Below are positions 20,268 to 29,854 of a stretch of DNA of 64,000 nucleotides, in pieces. This DNA comes from Ectobacillus sp. JY-23 (GTDB lineage: Bacteria > Bacillota > Bacilli > Bacillales > Bacillaceae_G), in contig NZ_CP095462.1 in assembly GCF_023022965.1 (NCBI RefSeq), positions 1,798,001 to 1,862,000 of the forward strand, written 5' to 3'. The translations under genes were made by a program, and so were the position numbers. Positions within the stretch are counted from its first letter, which is position 1, and every line of letters begins with the position of its first letter. The notes below the pieces were generated by a model. It made no database searches. It had not been told where the DNA came from and saw only the letters and a list, made by a program, of their open reading frames with translations.

Positions 20268-21233
20268 TACCATAGATGTTATTGAAAAGGTACTTTCTCC
20301 CATTTTCATGTATTTATGATAGCGCTGTTCAATGAGTTGCTCGGGCTTCATTTTCAACAATGTTCCCAGTGCTTTGGTTAGCACTTCATCAATATACAAC
20401 GCTTGTTGCGGAATATCGCGATGTGCACCGCCACGCACTTCAGGAATAATTTCATCAATGACATCCAATCGCTTTAAATCTGATGCAGTTATCCCCATGG
20501 CCTCTGCCGCTTCCTTGGCCTTAGATGCATCCTTCCACAGAATGGCGGCTGCTCCTTCTGGTGAAATAACGGAGTACGTCGAATTTTCGAGCATATACAC
20601 ATAATTGCCTACCCCAAGACCTAGCGCTCCCCCGCTACCACCTTCGCCGATAACGATGCAAACAACAGGTACTGTTAACCCTGCCATTTCAAATAAATTT
20701 CGCGCAATCGCTTCACTTTGTCCACGTTCTTCGCCGGCCTTACCAGGGTACGCACCTTTCGTATCAATAAAACAAATGATAGGTCGCTTAAATTTCTCCG
20801 CTTGCTTCATCAAACGCAATGCTTTACGGTATCCCTCAGGATGAGGCATGCCAAAATTGCGGCGGATATTTTCTTTGGTGTCTTTACCGCGCTGATGACC
20901 AATAACGGTCACCGGCAACCCTTTATATTTTGCAATACCACCAACGATGGCCGCATCATCGCCATACAATCGATCGCCATGACACTCAAAAAAGTTTGTG
21001 AACAATCGTTCAATATAATCCAATGTAGTCGGTCGTTCCGGATGGCGAGCAATTTGGACTCTATCCCAAACACCCATGTTGCTGTAAATCTCATTTTCCA
21101 AGTTTTCAAGTTTGGCTTCTAATATACGAATTTCTCCACTAAAATCCATACTGCTGTTTTTCGTATATTCTTTTAACTCCCGAATTTTGCTCCGTAGCTG
21201 TGATATAGGTTTCTCAAACTCTAGCTCTGCCAT
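20265..21233 (-). CDS. accA: Acetyl-CoA carboxylase, carboxyltransferase subunit alpha
   Basis: With AccD this forms the carboxyltransferase that moves CO2 from biotin to acetyl-CoA, giving malonyl-CoA for fatty-acid synthesis. The crotonase-like core is visible: [20 protein letters not shown] and [15 protein letters not shown]. It is 322 aa. Its start overlaps the end of accD by 13 bp, so translation of the two subunits is coupled. GGGGAGG precedes the ATG. Confidence 0.97.
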   Translation of the reverse strand: MAELEFEKPISQLRSKIRELKEYTKNSSMDFSGEIRILEAKLENLENEIYSNMGVWDRVQIARHPERPTTLDYIERLFTNFFECHGDRLYGDDAAIVGGIAKYKGLPVTVIGHQRGKDTKENIRRNFGMPHPEGYRKALRLMKQAEKFKRPIICFIDTKGAYPGKAGEERGQSEAIARNLFEMAGLTVPVVCIVIGEGGSGGALGLGVGNYVYMLENSTYSVISPEGAAAILWKDASKAKEAAEAMGITASDLKRLDVIDEIIPEVRGGAHRDIPQQALYIDEVLTKALGTLLKMKPEQLIEQRYHKYMKMGESTFSITSMV

Positions 21234-22090
21234 ATCGTCGTTTCCTCCCCTTGGTGAAGCTCCACAACTTTGCGCAAGGTCTCCCGCATCTCCAAACGAT
21301 TGATAACTGCATCTAATTGCCCATGATCCAGTAAAAATTCTGCAGTTTGAAAATCTTCCGGTAGTTCTTCGCGTACAGTTTGCTCAATTACACGGCGACC
21401 AGCAAAGCCAATCAGTGCACCTGGCTCCGCAAAATTATAATCACCGAGTGAAGCAAAGCTCGCTGACACCCCTCCAGTAGTTGGGTGTGTCATAACTGAG
21501 ATAATAAGGCCGCCTTCTTCGCTATATCGTTTTAATGCTACGCTCGTTTTCGCCATTTGCATTAAGCTCAAAATGCCTTCCTGCATGCGAGCTCCGCCTG
21601 AAGCAGTAAAAATAATGAAAGGAACATGAAGCTCTCTCGCTTTTTCCACTGCTCTTGCGATTTTTTCTCCTACAACGGAACCCATACTTCCCATACGGAA
21701 ACGAGCGTCCATAACAGCTACAACAACTAACATATCGTCAATGGTACCTTCACCTGTAACAACAGCTTCGTTTAAATTGGTTTTCTTTCGGTCGCCTTCC
21801 AGCTTTTCCTCGTAACCAGGAAAATGAAGAGGATTTACTGAAATCATCTCTTTGTCATATTCGCGAAACGTACCTTCATCAAGCAAGCTTTCCAAACGCT
21901 CATACGCATTCATTTGATGATGATGTCCACAGTTGATACAAACCTTTAAGTTTTTTAAAAGTTCTTTTGTATACATGATTTTTTTACAGCTCGGACATTT
22001 GGTCATCACGCCGTCTGGCACGTCTTTTCTCATTTGTTCTGAAGGAACAGCCGCGTATTTCTTTTTCTTTAAGAATAGATCTCTTAGCAT
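21221..22090 (-). CDS. accD: Acetyl-CoA carboxylase, carboxyltransferase subunit beta
   Basis: This is the beta partner of AccA. An N-terminal four-cysteine zinc ribbon (CPSCKKIMY...CINCGHHH) is followed by the crotonase-like core with [19 protein letters not shown] and [12 protein letters not shown] chose the ATG at 22090 ([12 protein letters not shown]), giving 289 aa, because AAGGAGGGGG lies just upstream; an extension to 22141 has no site. About 106 bp separate it from the GntR gene. That gap contains an inverted repeat (TCGTA-N6-TACGA, 22165-22180), but I see no match to the FapR operator. Confidence 0.97.
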   Translation of the reverse strand: MLRDLFLKKKKYAAVPSEQMRKDVPDGVMTKCPSCKKIMYTKELLKNLKVCINCGHHHQMNAYERLESLLDEGTFREYDKEMISVNPLHFPGYEEKLEGDRKKTNLNEAVVTGEGTIDDMLVVVAVMDARFRMGSMGSVVGEKIARAVEKARELHVPFIIFTASGGARMQEGILSLMQMAKTSVALKRYSEEGGLIISVMTHPTTGGVSASFASLGDYNFAEPGALIGFAGRRVIEQTVREELPEDFQTAEFLLDHGQLDAVINRLEMRETLRKVVELHQGEETTIWQS

Positions 22091-22196
22091 ATTAACCCCC
22101 TCCTTTAGGAACGCCGCCTGCATGGGAATAACCCGTGACAAGCTAACTTTTATCTATACTTTACTCGTAGTGAGATACGATATTTGTCATAACGTG

Positions 22197-22775
22197 TCAC
22201 AGTTGTCTCGACAAATTTAGAGCATCATGTAAGCGTAGCGCCTCCGCTTCGTCACGCTTTTTGATGGCTTCATACAATTGTATATATAATTCACGCGTAG
22301 GCGCCTTTTCTAGATGAGCAGCATACTCACTAACAATAAACCAAATACGATATAACAGGTGATTATCCGTACGCTTAAAAGCATCCTTCCAGAAGGCATG
22401 TTCATTTTCGAAATCTGGATTGCTCCATTCGTTTTCTTTTTGACACAACAATCGAACAGCATCCTGTTCAACTAAGCGCTTTACTTGAAGCAAATCGCCT
22501 TTTGTTTTCTCATCCTGCAACACAAAGCGCGCAATCAATTGAACGATCCCGTGCTCATAGTTTCTAATAAACGTTCCTTCGCCGCGTCGCGTTTCAATCA
22601 GTCCAACAAGTTCAAGAGCCCGAAGTGCTTCTCTTACAGATGACCTGCCAACATTCAAACGAACGCTTAAATCTCTTTCAGAAGGAAGGCGGTCACCGGC
22701 CACCAATCCATCTTCTTCCATAATCATACGAATTTGTTGAACAATCTCAAGATATACCTTAGACTGCGCTGTCAA
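22197..22775 (-). CDS. GntR-family regulator (FadR/FCD subfamily)
   Basis: This transcription factor has an N-terminal GntR winged helix (GDRLPSERDLSVRLNVGRSS, then VREALRALELVGLIETRRGEG) and a C-terminal helical FCD-type ligand domain. At 192 aa it is somewhat short for the subfamily. It starts with TTG, 6 nt after GAGGAA. It lies 14 nt after the malic-enzyme gene and upstream of accDA. A dyad typical of this subfamily (GTGGTC-T-GACCAC) lies upstream of malic enzyme at 24072-24084, so autoregulation of the whole cluster is a reasonable inference. The ligand is unknown, perhaps an acyl-CoA or organic acid. Confidence 0.9.
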   Translation of the reverse strand: MTAQSKVYLEIVQQIRMIMEEDGLVAGDRLPSERDLSVRLNVGRSSVREALRALELVGLIETRRGEGTFIRNYEHGIVQLIARFVLQDEKTKGDLLQVKRLVEQDAVRLLCQKENEWSNPDFENEHAFWKDAFKRTDNHLLYRIWFIVSEYAAHLEKAPTRELYIQLYEAIKKRDEAEALRLHDALNLSRQL

Positions 22776-22789
22776 TACACATTCCTCAC

Positions 22790-24025
22790 TTACTTGCCGA
22801 TTATGGCTAAGTCTCTTGTTTTTTGGGCTACTTCTTCTGGATCCACTTTACGTCTTGCCACCCCAGTTTCCATGGCTGCTTTTGCAACATAGGCAGCTAC
22901 TTGTGGTGCGACGCGTGGATCGAACGGTCTTGGAATAATATAATCCGCTGTCAACTCTTCATCAGAGACAAGCTCCGCAATAGCTTGTACAGCAGCTATT
23001 TTCATATCTTCGTTAATTTGCGTTGCGTGCGTATCAAGCGCACCACGGAAGATTCCTGGAAATGCTAATACATTGTTTACTTGGTTCGGGAAATCCGAAC
23101 GCCCTGTGCCAACTACCGCAGCGCCTGCTGCTTTCGCTTCTGCTGGCATAATTTCTGGATTGGGGTTTGCCATAGCAAAAATGATTGCATTTTCGTTCAT
23201 TGTGCGAATCATTTCTTGCGTTAACGCACCTTCTACAGATACACCGATAAATACATCCGCACCTTTGATTACATCTTCTAAAGTACCTTGTAGACGATCA
23301 CGGTTCGTATATTTTGCTATCTCATCTTTAACAGCATTCATGCCTTGTGTACGTCCTTCATAGATAGCACCCTTTGTATCGCACATAATAATGTCGCGTA
23401 CACCATAGTGGTATAAAAGTTTCATAATTGCGATTCCGGCTGCACCAGCACCGTTTGCGACAACTTTAATATTCTTCATTTGTTTACCGACAAGCTTTAA
23501 TGCATTCACCAGACCCGCTACTGTTACAATTGCAGTACCGTGCTGGTCATCATGGAAGATTGGTATATTTGTTTCTTTCTTCAAACGCTCTTCAATGATA
23601 AAGCAATTTGGTGCTGCGATGTCCTCTAGGTTCACACCGCCAAATGTTGGCTCCAATAACTTCACGGTTTCAACAATTTTATCTACATCGTTTGTATTTA
23701 GTGCTAAAGGAAATGCGTCTACACCCGCGAAGCTTTTAAACAATACTGCTTTTCCTTCCATAACGGGCAGTGATGCTTCCGGGCCAATGTTTCCTAGACC
23801 AAGCACAGCTGTACCGTCAGTTACTACCGCTACCATATTGCCCTTCATTGTATATTCATATACTTTTGTTTTATCATCGTAAATCGCTTTACACGGCTCC
23901 GCTACACCCGGAGAATACGCAAGACTTAAATCTTTTGCGTTTTCTACTTTTACTTTTGATACTGTTTCTAGTTTTCCTTGATGCACTCTATGCATGTGAA
24001 GTGCTTCTTCACGAAGTGTTGACAA
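22790..24025 (-). CDS. NAD(P)-dependent malic enzyme (YtsJ type)
   Basis: This enzyme oxidatively decarboxylates malate to pyruvate, in B. subtilis YtsJ with NADP and thus a source of NADPH for biosynthesis. Visible motifs are LSLAYSPGVAEPC, GTAVLGLGNIGPEA, IFHDDQHGTAIV and the dinucleotide-binding VVANGAGAAGIA. I place the start at TTG 24025 (MSTLREEALH), because it matches the N-terminus and near length (410 aa) of YtsJ, and AGGAG lies 10 nt upstream. Upstream TTG and GTG codons overlap that site. Being adjacent to the GntR gene and accDA suggests coupling to fatty-acid synthesis. Confidence 0.93.
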   Translation of the reverse strand: MSTLREEALHMHRVHQGKLETVSKVKVENAKDLSLAYSPGVAEPCKAIYDDKTKVYEYTMKGNMVAVVTDGTAVLGLGNIGPEASLPVMEGKAVLFKSFAGVDAFPLALNTNDVDKIVETVKLLEPTFGGVNLEDIAAPNCFIIEERLKKETNIPIFHDDQHGTAIVTVAGLVNALKLVGKQMKNIKVVANGAGAAGIAIMKLLYHYGVRDIIMCDTKGAIYEGRTQGMNAVKDEIAKYTNRDRLQGTLEDVIKGADVFIGVSVEGALTQEMIRTMNENAIIFAMANPNPEIMPAEAKAAGAAVVGTGRSDFPNQVNNVLAFPGIFRGALDTHATQINEDMKIAAVQAIAELVSDEELTADYIIPRPFDPRVAPQVAAYVAKAAMETGVARRKVDPEEVAQKTRDLAIIGK

Positions 24026-24071
24026 ACCATCCACTCTCCTCAATATCTTTTATTGCCTCGATTGTTCTTTA

Positions 24072-24084
24072 GTGGTCTGACCAC
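24072..24084. promoter_or_regulatory. Perfect FadR/GntR-type operator upstream of malic enzyme
   Basis: GTGGTC-T-GACCAC is a 6+1+6 perfect dyad that fits the TGGTCNGACCA-type site bound by FadR-like GntR regulators. It is about 47 bp upstream of the malic-enzyme start and just downstream of a possible -10 (TATAGT, 24095-24100, minus strand), a position suited to repression. Confidence 0.65.
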
Positions 24085-24130
24085 AAGTGCTACTTTTTAC
24101 TATACGAGATATTCGAAAAAAAATCCATCA

Positions 24131-27100
24131 TTATTTGCACACAACATTTTTTTCACCCGCGATTTTCTTAAGCGCTTGTAAACATTCTTCACTTGGCTGA
24201 ACAAAAAGCATACGTGATAATTGTATCATTTTATGTTCTTTTTCATAATAAATTAAAGTTTTCGCATAGCCGGGATAGTGATAAGCATTGGTCATGACTT
24301 CCTGTTGCATACGTTTATCAGCTTCAGATGGCAGTTTGATATACACCACACTTTCTCTATGCCGTTCATACGCATCAGGTTCGTCTAATTTATACAACCC
24401 TGTAACCACCCATTGCTTTTTCCCATTCCTCACACCGAGCGTACACTCTATTAGCATCAATTGATTTTCCATAATTTGATGACCAAACAGCAAGTATGTG
24501 TCCGGGAACATCACTGCCTCCACTTCTGTTTCATCACCTAATGTCAAAAAGGCCATCTTCTGCAGATTTTTTGTTCGGATGATATTACTTCTTGTAATGA
24601 ACGCTATGACACGAAAGGATTTCTTCGTCTCCTCTGACGCTTTTTGGAGAGAAGGCAAGCGAAGATCTTCAATTAACTTCTTGTAAGGCGTAATAGGAGA
24701 CGCTGATATATAAAAGCCGATTACCTCTTTTTCTCGCTGTAGCATTTCCATAAAATTGGGCTCTATCGCCTCTTTATATATTGGTTTCGGAATCAATTCC
24801 TCGTCCAAAAACACGCTCTCTTCAGCAGGTCTCACGAGTTCCCTATATTCAAGGGCTGTATCCAAACTCGCAAGTAAGGTACTGCGAGATGCAAATTCAT
24901 CAAAGCATCCGGCATAAATAAACGTCTCTAAGTTGCGACGTGCCACAACGCGTGATGGTAGCCGTACACAGAAGTCAAATAAATCCCTATACCTCCCTTT
25001 CTGTCTCTCTTCTATTATTTCTTTGACCGTGGCGCCCCCTATATTTCGAATTGCAAGCAAACTGTATCTAATACTTCCTTGTTCTGGTTCAAATCGATAC
25101 CCACTGCTTTGAATAGAAGGGGGTAAAATTGGGATTCCCTTGCGCTTCGCTTCATTCACATACTGCGCCAACTTTTCCTCATTACCGATTGCACTTGACA
25201 ATAGCGCCGCCATAAAAGCGAGCGGATAGTTAGCCTTCAGGTACGCAAGCTGATAAGAAATCATACTATATGCTGCAGCATGGCTACGATTGAACCCATA
25301 ATCTGCAAAACGGACAATCAAATCATATATTTCATTGGCTGCTTGTTCCTCATAACCATTTTGTAAGCAGCCCTGTACAAAATGACGGCGCTCTTCGTCT
25401 AAAATATCACGTTTCTTTTTACTGACAGCACGCCGCAATAAATCGGCTTCTCCGAGAGAAAATCCCGCAATTTGCGAAGCAATTTGCATAATCTGCTCCT
25501 GATATACAATCACGCCATATGTTCGCTTTAAAATGGGCTCTAAATGGGGATGTATATAATGAATCTTATGGCGGCCGTGCTTAGCCTCAATAAAATTTGG
25601 AATTTGCTCCATAGGTCCTGGCCGGTACAACGCATTGACAGCTATAAGATCTTCAAAGGCATTTGGTCGTAAGTTCTTTAATACATTTCGCATGCCTTGT
25701 GACTCAAGCTGAAATACGCCTGTCGTGTCTCCTTCTCCAAGTAAACGAAATGTGTTTTCATCATCAAGCGGTAGTTCCTGTAGATAAATGTCCTTTTTTT
25801 CTGTACGCTTTATGTAGCGAATTACATTCTCAAGCACAGTAAGATTACGGAGCCCAAGAAAATCCATTTTCAACATACCAATTCCTTCAAGTGCTTCTGC
25901 TGGATACTGCGTAATATACACTTCATGCCCTTCTTGAATAGCTACATGTTCAGTTAGCGGTTCATCGCTAACAATCACACCCGCTGCGTGCACAGATGTA
26001 TGACGTGGCAACCCCTCAGCCTGCCGGGCAAGCTCAAATATACGTTCATATAGAGGTGTACTGTGGACGTATTCTCGCAATCTTTCTGATTGATGATAAG
26101 CAGACTCCAAACTCGTTCCTGGCTTGGATGGAATGGCTTTTGAAAAGCGATCGATTTCTTTTGGGTCCAGCCCGTGCGCTCTTGCAATATCACGTACAGC
26201 CGCCTTAGCTGCCAACGTACCGAACGTAACAATTTGAGCAACATGAAGTTTTCCGTATTTATTTGCCACGTAGCGAATGATTTCATCTCGGCGAATATCC
26301 GGGAAGTCAATATCAATATCTGGCAATGTGATACGCTCTGGATTTAAAAAACGCTCAAATAGCAGGTCATACGCAATGGGATCAATATCGGTAATCTGTA
26401 GCACATACGAGACAAGAGAGCCTGCTGCAGAGCCTCGCCCCGGTCCCGTTAAGATATTTTGTTTATGCGCGTATTGCATAAAATCCCATACGATTAAGAA
26501 ATAATCGCTAAAGCCCATGCGTGCAATAACTTCTAATTCATGATGCAAACGTTCATGATAACGCGCATCCGCATGTGGACAGCGCTTTAGCAGGGCCTGT
26601 TCGCAAAGACTGCGTAAATAGTGATCTGCTGTTTCTGCAACTGGTACTGGAAACTTCGGTAAGCGCTGCACACCAAGTTCAATTTCAACTTCACACTTTG
26701 CAGCAATTTCCGTTGTGTTTACAAGGGCTTCTGGCATATCACGAAACAGCTTTTCCATTTCCTCTGGTGATTTTAGCCAATATTCCTCAGACTCCATTCG
26801 CGTGCGCTTTTCGTCAGTAACAAGTACACCTTCCTCAATACAAAGCAAACAATCGTGCAACGAAGCCTCTGACTTATGAACATAACGCACATCGTTTAAT
26901 GCCACTAATGGAACGCCTGCTTCCAAATGCAATTGATATAATCTTGCCTGCAACCACTGCTCCTGTATCAAATCATGATTTTGGATGCTCAGATAAAAAG
27001 ATGAAAACATAGATTTATACTGCTGGACAGTCTCAAGCGCTTCTTGTTCTTGACGGTTCAATAGCTTTTGTTCAATTTCCCCTTGTTGTCCTGGAGAAAT

Positions 27101-27460
27101 GGCAATAATTCCTTCGGCATAGCGAGATAACCATTGCTTGGGAATACCTTCTTTTGCTTTTGTCATAATACTGCTGGAGATTTTAATTAAATTTCGATAG
27201 CCAATTTCATTCTCCGCTAGCAGCACAAGCGGATATGAAGTATTTCCTCCCAAAACAGAAGCTGTTAAACCAATAATGGGCTTGATACCCTCTTTCTTAC
27301 AAGCTTTATAAAATGGAATAACGCCGTACATGACATTTTCATCTGTAATGGCCAGCGCCTCCATACCTAGTTCTTTTGCACGCTTTACTACTTGTTCAAT
27401 CGCGCATGTACTTTTTAATAAACTGTATACGGTTTGACACTGTAAATGTACAAAATTCAC
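24131..27460 (-). CDS. dnaE: DNA polymerase III alpha subunit DnaE
   Basis: This is the second replicative polymerase of Firmicutes, working with PolC and extending primers. It has an N-terminal PHP domain (FVHLQCQTVYSLL), the polymerase core with catalytic aspartates in LPDIDIDFPD, the GPGRGSAAGS motif and a C-terminal OB-fold region. At 1109 aa and without an embedded exonuclease domain it is DnaE, not PolC. It starts with GTG, 7 nt after GTGAGGG. It is divergent from ytrH. Confidence 0.97.
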   Translation of the reverse strand: MNFVHLQCQTVYSLLKSTCAIEQVVKRAKELGMEALAITDENVMYGVIPFYKACKKEGIKPIIGLTASVLGGNTSYPLVLLAENEIGYRNLIKISSSIMTKAKEGIPKQWLSRYAEGIIAISPGQQGEIEQKLLNRQEQEALETVQQYKSMFSSFYLSIQNHDLIQEQWLQARLYQLHLEAGVPLVALNDVRYVHKSEASLHDCLLCIEEGVLVTDEKRTRMESEEYWLKSPEEMEKLFRDMPEALVNTTEIAAKCEVEIELGVQRLPKFPVPVAETADHYLRSLCEQALLKRCPHADARYHERLHHELEVIARMGFSDYFLIVWDFMQYAHKQNILTGPGRGSAAGSLVSYVLQITDIDPIAYDLLFERFLNPERITLPDIDIDFPDIRRDEIIRYVANKYGKLHVAQIVTFGTLAAKAAVRDIARAHGLDPKEIDRFSKAIPSKPGTSLESAYHQSERLREYVHSTPLYERIFELARQAEGLPRHTSVHAAGVIVSDEPLTEHVAIQEGHEVYITQYPAEALEGIGMLKMDFLGLRNLTVLENVIRYIKRTEKKDIYLQELPLDDENTFRLLGEGDTTGVFQLESQGMRNVLKNLRPNAFEDLIAVNALYRPGPMEQIPNFIEAKHGRHKIHYIHPHLEPILKRTYGVIVYQEQIMQIASQIAGFSLGEADLLRRAVSKKKRDILDEERRHFVQGCLQNGYEEQAANEIYDLIVRFADYGFNRSHAAAYSMISYQLAYLKANYPLAFMAALLSSAIGNEEKLAQYVNEAKRKGIPILPPSIQSSGYRFEPEQGSIRYSLLAIRNIGGATVKEIIEERQKGRYRDLFDFCVRLPSRVVARRNLETFIYAGCFDEFASRSTLLASLDTALEYRELVRPAEESVFLDEELIPKPIYKEAIEPNFMEMLQREKEVIGFYISASPITPYKKLIEDLRLPSLQKASEETKKSFRVIAFITRSNIIRTKNLQKMAFLTLGDETEVEAVMFPDTYLLFGHQIMENQLMLIECTLGVRNGKKQWVVTGLYKLDEPDAYERHRESVVYIKLPSEADKRMQQEVMTNAYHYPGYAKTLIYYEKEHKMIQLSRMLFVQPSEECLQALKKIAGEKNVVCK

Positions 27461-27561
27461 TCGTACGCCCTCACTTTTTAGTCTTTGTTTTCATTATAAG
27501 AGTCGACTTCGGGTAAATCAAAACATACTCCTTGTCCCTTGGCCATATATATGAATAGAAT

Positions 27562-27612
27562 GGCTATGCTAAAGCCTGATGTTGTCAATCAAAAAACGAA
27601 CTTTCAAGAGCC
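27562..27612. repeat. Possible mini-remnant of the dispersed repeat
   Basis: GGCTATGCTAAAG at one end and CTTTCAAGAGCC at the other form an imperfect inverted pair around a 26-bp core. They resemble the two ends of the fuller element at 46575-46757 (the right part reads AACGAACTTT in both). This looks like an internally deleted copy in the dnaE-ytrH spacer. The rest of that 306-bp spacer shows nothing I can assign. Confidence 0.45.
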
Positions 27613-27766
27613 AAAAAATACTGTCCGTTTAGATAGGAGAGAAGAACGAACATATCATTGCGGTCAGTGCTGAAAAAAAGCATATGCCTAGTAAACTATA
27701 GTGATTTGCATGCACTTTGTTATTTACATATGCTATTCACACTTACATAAGTAAGGGAGGAGAAGT

Positions 27767-28102
27767 ATGGAGGTTAAACAAACATTTTTATCACTGCTTG
27801 TTACTAGCTATTTTATTGCATTTGGTGTAATGCTAGGCGGTTCTTTAATCGGCGGGCTAGGTTCATTTCTGATGGGGCAGCCTCCTTTGACAATGATTGC
27901 ACGTTTTGCAGATACATTGCGGATTTGGGCGCTAATAGCCGCTATTGGCGGTACCTTTGATACCTTTTACAGTTTAGAACGCGGCTTATTTCAAGGTGAA
28001 ATTCAACATGTATTTCGCCAAGGTTTATTAATTTTATTTGCTGCAGGGGGCATGCAGACTGGCTTAACAGTCATTAAATGGTTAACGGATGAGCACGTAT
28101 GA
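27767..28102 (+). CDS. ytrH: Sporulation membrane protein YtrH
   Basis: This 111-aa membrane protein is needed for efficient sporulation in B. subtilis, where ytrHI is under sigma-E control. Two or three hydrophobic segments are visible, with the conserved GGSLIGGLGSFLMGQPPLTM and AIGGTFDTFYSLERGLF. GGGAGGAG precedes the ATG. It overlaps ytrI by 4 bp. A sigma-E promoter is expected but I could not identify one with confidence. Confidence 0.92.
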   Translation: MEVKQTFLSLLVTSYFIAFGVMLGGSLIGGLGSFLMGQPPLTMIARFADTLRIWALIAAIGGTFDTFYSLERGLFQGEIQHVFRQGLLILFAAGGMQTGLTVIKWLTDEHV

Positions 28103-28599
28103 GAATACCACCGCTCTATCGCTCCCCCTTATGGCGCGTTGCATTTGCAAGTATGGCAATCGGCGGCATCATCAGCTGGGGCATTTTTTTATTTGTGTAC
28201 GGTGAACTACAAGAGAAGCAGCAGCGACTTTTATTGATGCGCCAAAATGAAATCAATCAGTTAGAAAAGGCATATCACCATCTAATGGAAGACAAACAAA
28301 GAAGTAATGAGGAAATAAGAAAAACACTAACAGTACAAGATATACAGATTGAGATTATCAATCATGATGAGGTACATTTGGATAGCTTGGCTGTTCACAG
28401 CCTCACAACCGATATTAAAGGAGAGCTACAAAATCTATTAAACAAGAGCGTTGCCACAGTTGCTGATCATAAAGAGCTATTGTCTAAAGCAATTGAAAAC
28501 AAAATATACAAACGCGATGAATTCTTATATCGCTTTGAGGTCCGTACGATTTACTTTGATACAACACTGGACATCTCCTTAAAAATAAGGCGAGCTTGA
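28099..28599 (+). CDS. ytrI: Sporulation membrane protein YtrI
   Basis: This 166-aa protein has one N-terminal membrane segment (about residues 12-36) followed by a charged, probably coiled-coil region and a soluble C-terminal domain. It matches YtrI, the partner of YtrH in sporulation. Its ATG overlaps the ytrH stop (ATGA), indicating translational coupling. Confidence 0.88.
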   Translation: MRIPPLYRSPLWRVAFASMAIGGIISWGIFLFVYGELQEKQQRLLLMRQNEINQLEKAYHHLMEDKQRSNEEIRKTLTVQDIQIEIINHDEVHLDSLAVHSLTTDIKGELQNLLNKSVATVADHKELLSKAIENKIYKRDEFLYRFEVRTIYFDTTLDISLKIRRA

Positions 28600-28620
28600 T
28601 GCACAAGCTCGCTTATTTTT
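28585..28620. terminator. Bidirectional terminator between ytrI and nrnA
   Basis: An AATAAG-GCGAGCTTG stem (one bulged G) pairs with CAAGCTCGCTTATT around a short loop, with a T run. It overlaps the ytrI stop codon and the end of nrnA. Confidence 0.75.
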
Positions 28621-29557
28621 AGTATCCTTCGCAAAGAGCTGTGAGTTCAGCTACTACACGGTCTGCTTCGTCCCATGAATACACTGTCGCGCCGGAAGCT
28701 AGCGGGTGCCCACCGCCGTTGTACTTCATAGCTAACGTATTAATTACAATTCCTTTTGAACGCAAGCGTACACGAATGGAATCTTCCTCTTCCAAAAACA
28801 ATACCCATGCTTTCAACCCGTCGATATTTCCTAGTATACTTACTACACCTGAAGCTTCTGAAGGCTTTACATCAAATTGTCGTAATACATCACGTGTAAT
28901 TTTAACAAATGCGGCACCTTGTTCGTTCATCTCAAAGTTTTGCAAAATATATCCGTTCAATTTAGCCAAACGAGGGCTTGTTTTATACATTTCTTCGTAT
29001 AGGGTCGGAAACGAAACACCCATCTCCGTTAACTCAGATGCATAACGAAGTGTTTTCGCTGATGTACTTGGATAAATAAATCGGCCCGTATCTCCTACAA
29101 TACCAGCAAAAATAAGGCGAGCTGCCTCTATGCCCATGCGAAGTCCTGACTCCTTACCATGAAGATAGAGCTCATAAATCATCTCACTACAAGAACTTGC
29201 CGATGTTTCCACCCATAGCATATCACCATACGGGTCTTCATTTGGATGATGATCAATTTTAATTACATATGCTCCTGTTTTATAACGCTGATCGCACACA
29301 CGCTCTTGATTTGCCGTATCACATACAATTACAAGCGCTTCTTCATATGTACGGTCATCTATTTGATCCATCACACGCATATAAGATAGTGTTTCTTCAT
29401 CCTCACCCACCATATAAACACGCTTATCCGGAAACGAATCTTGCAGCATAACACCAAGACCGCATTGCGAGCCAAGTGCGTCAGGATCTGGTCTAACATG
29501 ACGATGAATAATAATGGTGTCATACTGTCTAATTTTTTCTAAAATTTGCTCTTTCAT
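28619..29557 (-). CDS. nrnA: Oligoribonuclease / pAp phosphatase NrnA (DHH family)
   Basis: This bifunctional enzyme degrades nano-RNAs and dephosphorylates 3'-phosphoadenosine 5'-phosphate. It is a DHH-DHHA1 protein of 312 aa. Metal-binding motifs are HRHVRPDPDALGSQ, VCDTANQ and KIDHHPNEDPYG, and the DHHA1 signature is GGGHPLASGA near the C-terminus. GGAGGG precedes the ATG. B. subtilis nrnA (ytqI) is also next to ytrI and ytpI. Confidence 0.95.
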   Translation of the reverse strand: MKEQILEKIRQYDTIIIHRHVRPDPDALGSQCGLGVMLQDSFPDKRVYMVGEDEETLSYMRVMDQIDDRTYEEALVIVCDTANQERVCDQRYKTGAYVIKIDHHPNEDPYGDMLWVETSASSCSEMIYELYLHGKESGLRMGIEAARLIFAGIVGDTGRFIYPSTSAKTLRYASELTEMGVSFPTLYEEMYKTSPRLAKLNGYILQNFEMNEQGAAFVKITRDVLRQFDVKPSEASGVVSILGNIDGLKAWVLFLEEEDSIRVRLRSKGIVINTLAMKYNGGGHPLASGATVYSWDEADRVVAELTALCEGY

Positions 29558-29718
29558 TTCCTTCCCTCCTTTTTATATCTATCATTATATACGAAAAGAC
29601 TTCATCTATCAGAATATTTTCGTTAAAATAAGAAGTAATGAACGAAAGACTATTTTTTAGATTGGAAAGAAAAATGGGCGCTATGCTATTGCCATTAGGA
29701 ATTATAAGAGTCTCGTGT

Positions 29719-29730
29719 TAGGTATACCTA
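29719..29730. promoter_or_regulatory. 12-bp palindrome in the nrnA-ytpI divergent spacer
   Basis: TAGGTATACCTA is a perfect palindrome about 125 bp upstream of ytpI. It may be an operator; no regulator is recognised. Confidence 0.25.
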
Positions 29731-29854
29731 TTCTCTGTATATCTTATCTTATGAGACATCCCCTTCGCCGCACGTAATCCAGCTTTCTTTCTCGTTCAAA
29801 AAGAAGATTTGTTTTCCAATTCTATTTCCATTAACCACAAATGGGGGATTATGC

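Noticed and set aside
22091-22196. FapR operator upstream of accD
   Set aside because: No sequence resembling the TTAGTACC-type FapR site was found in the gap.
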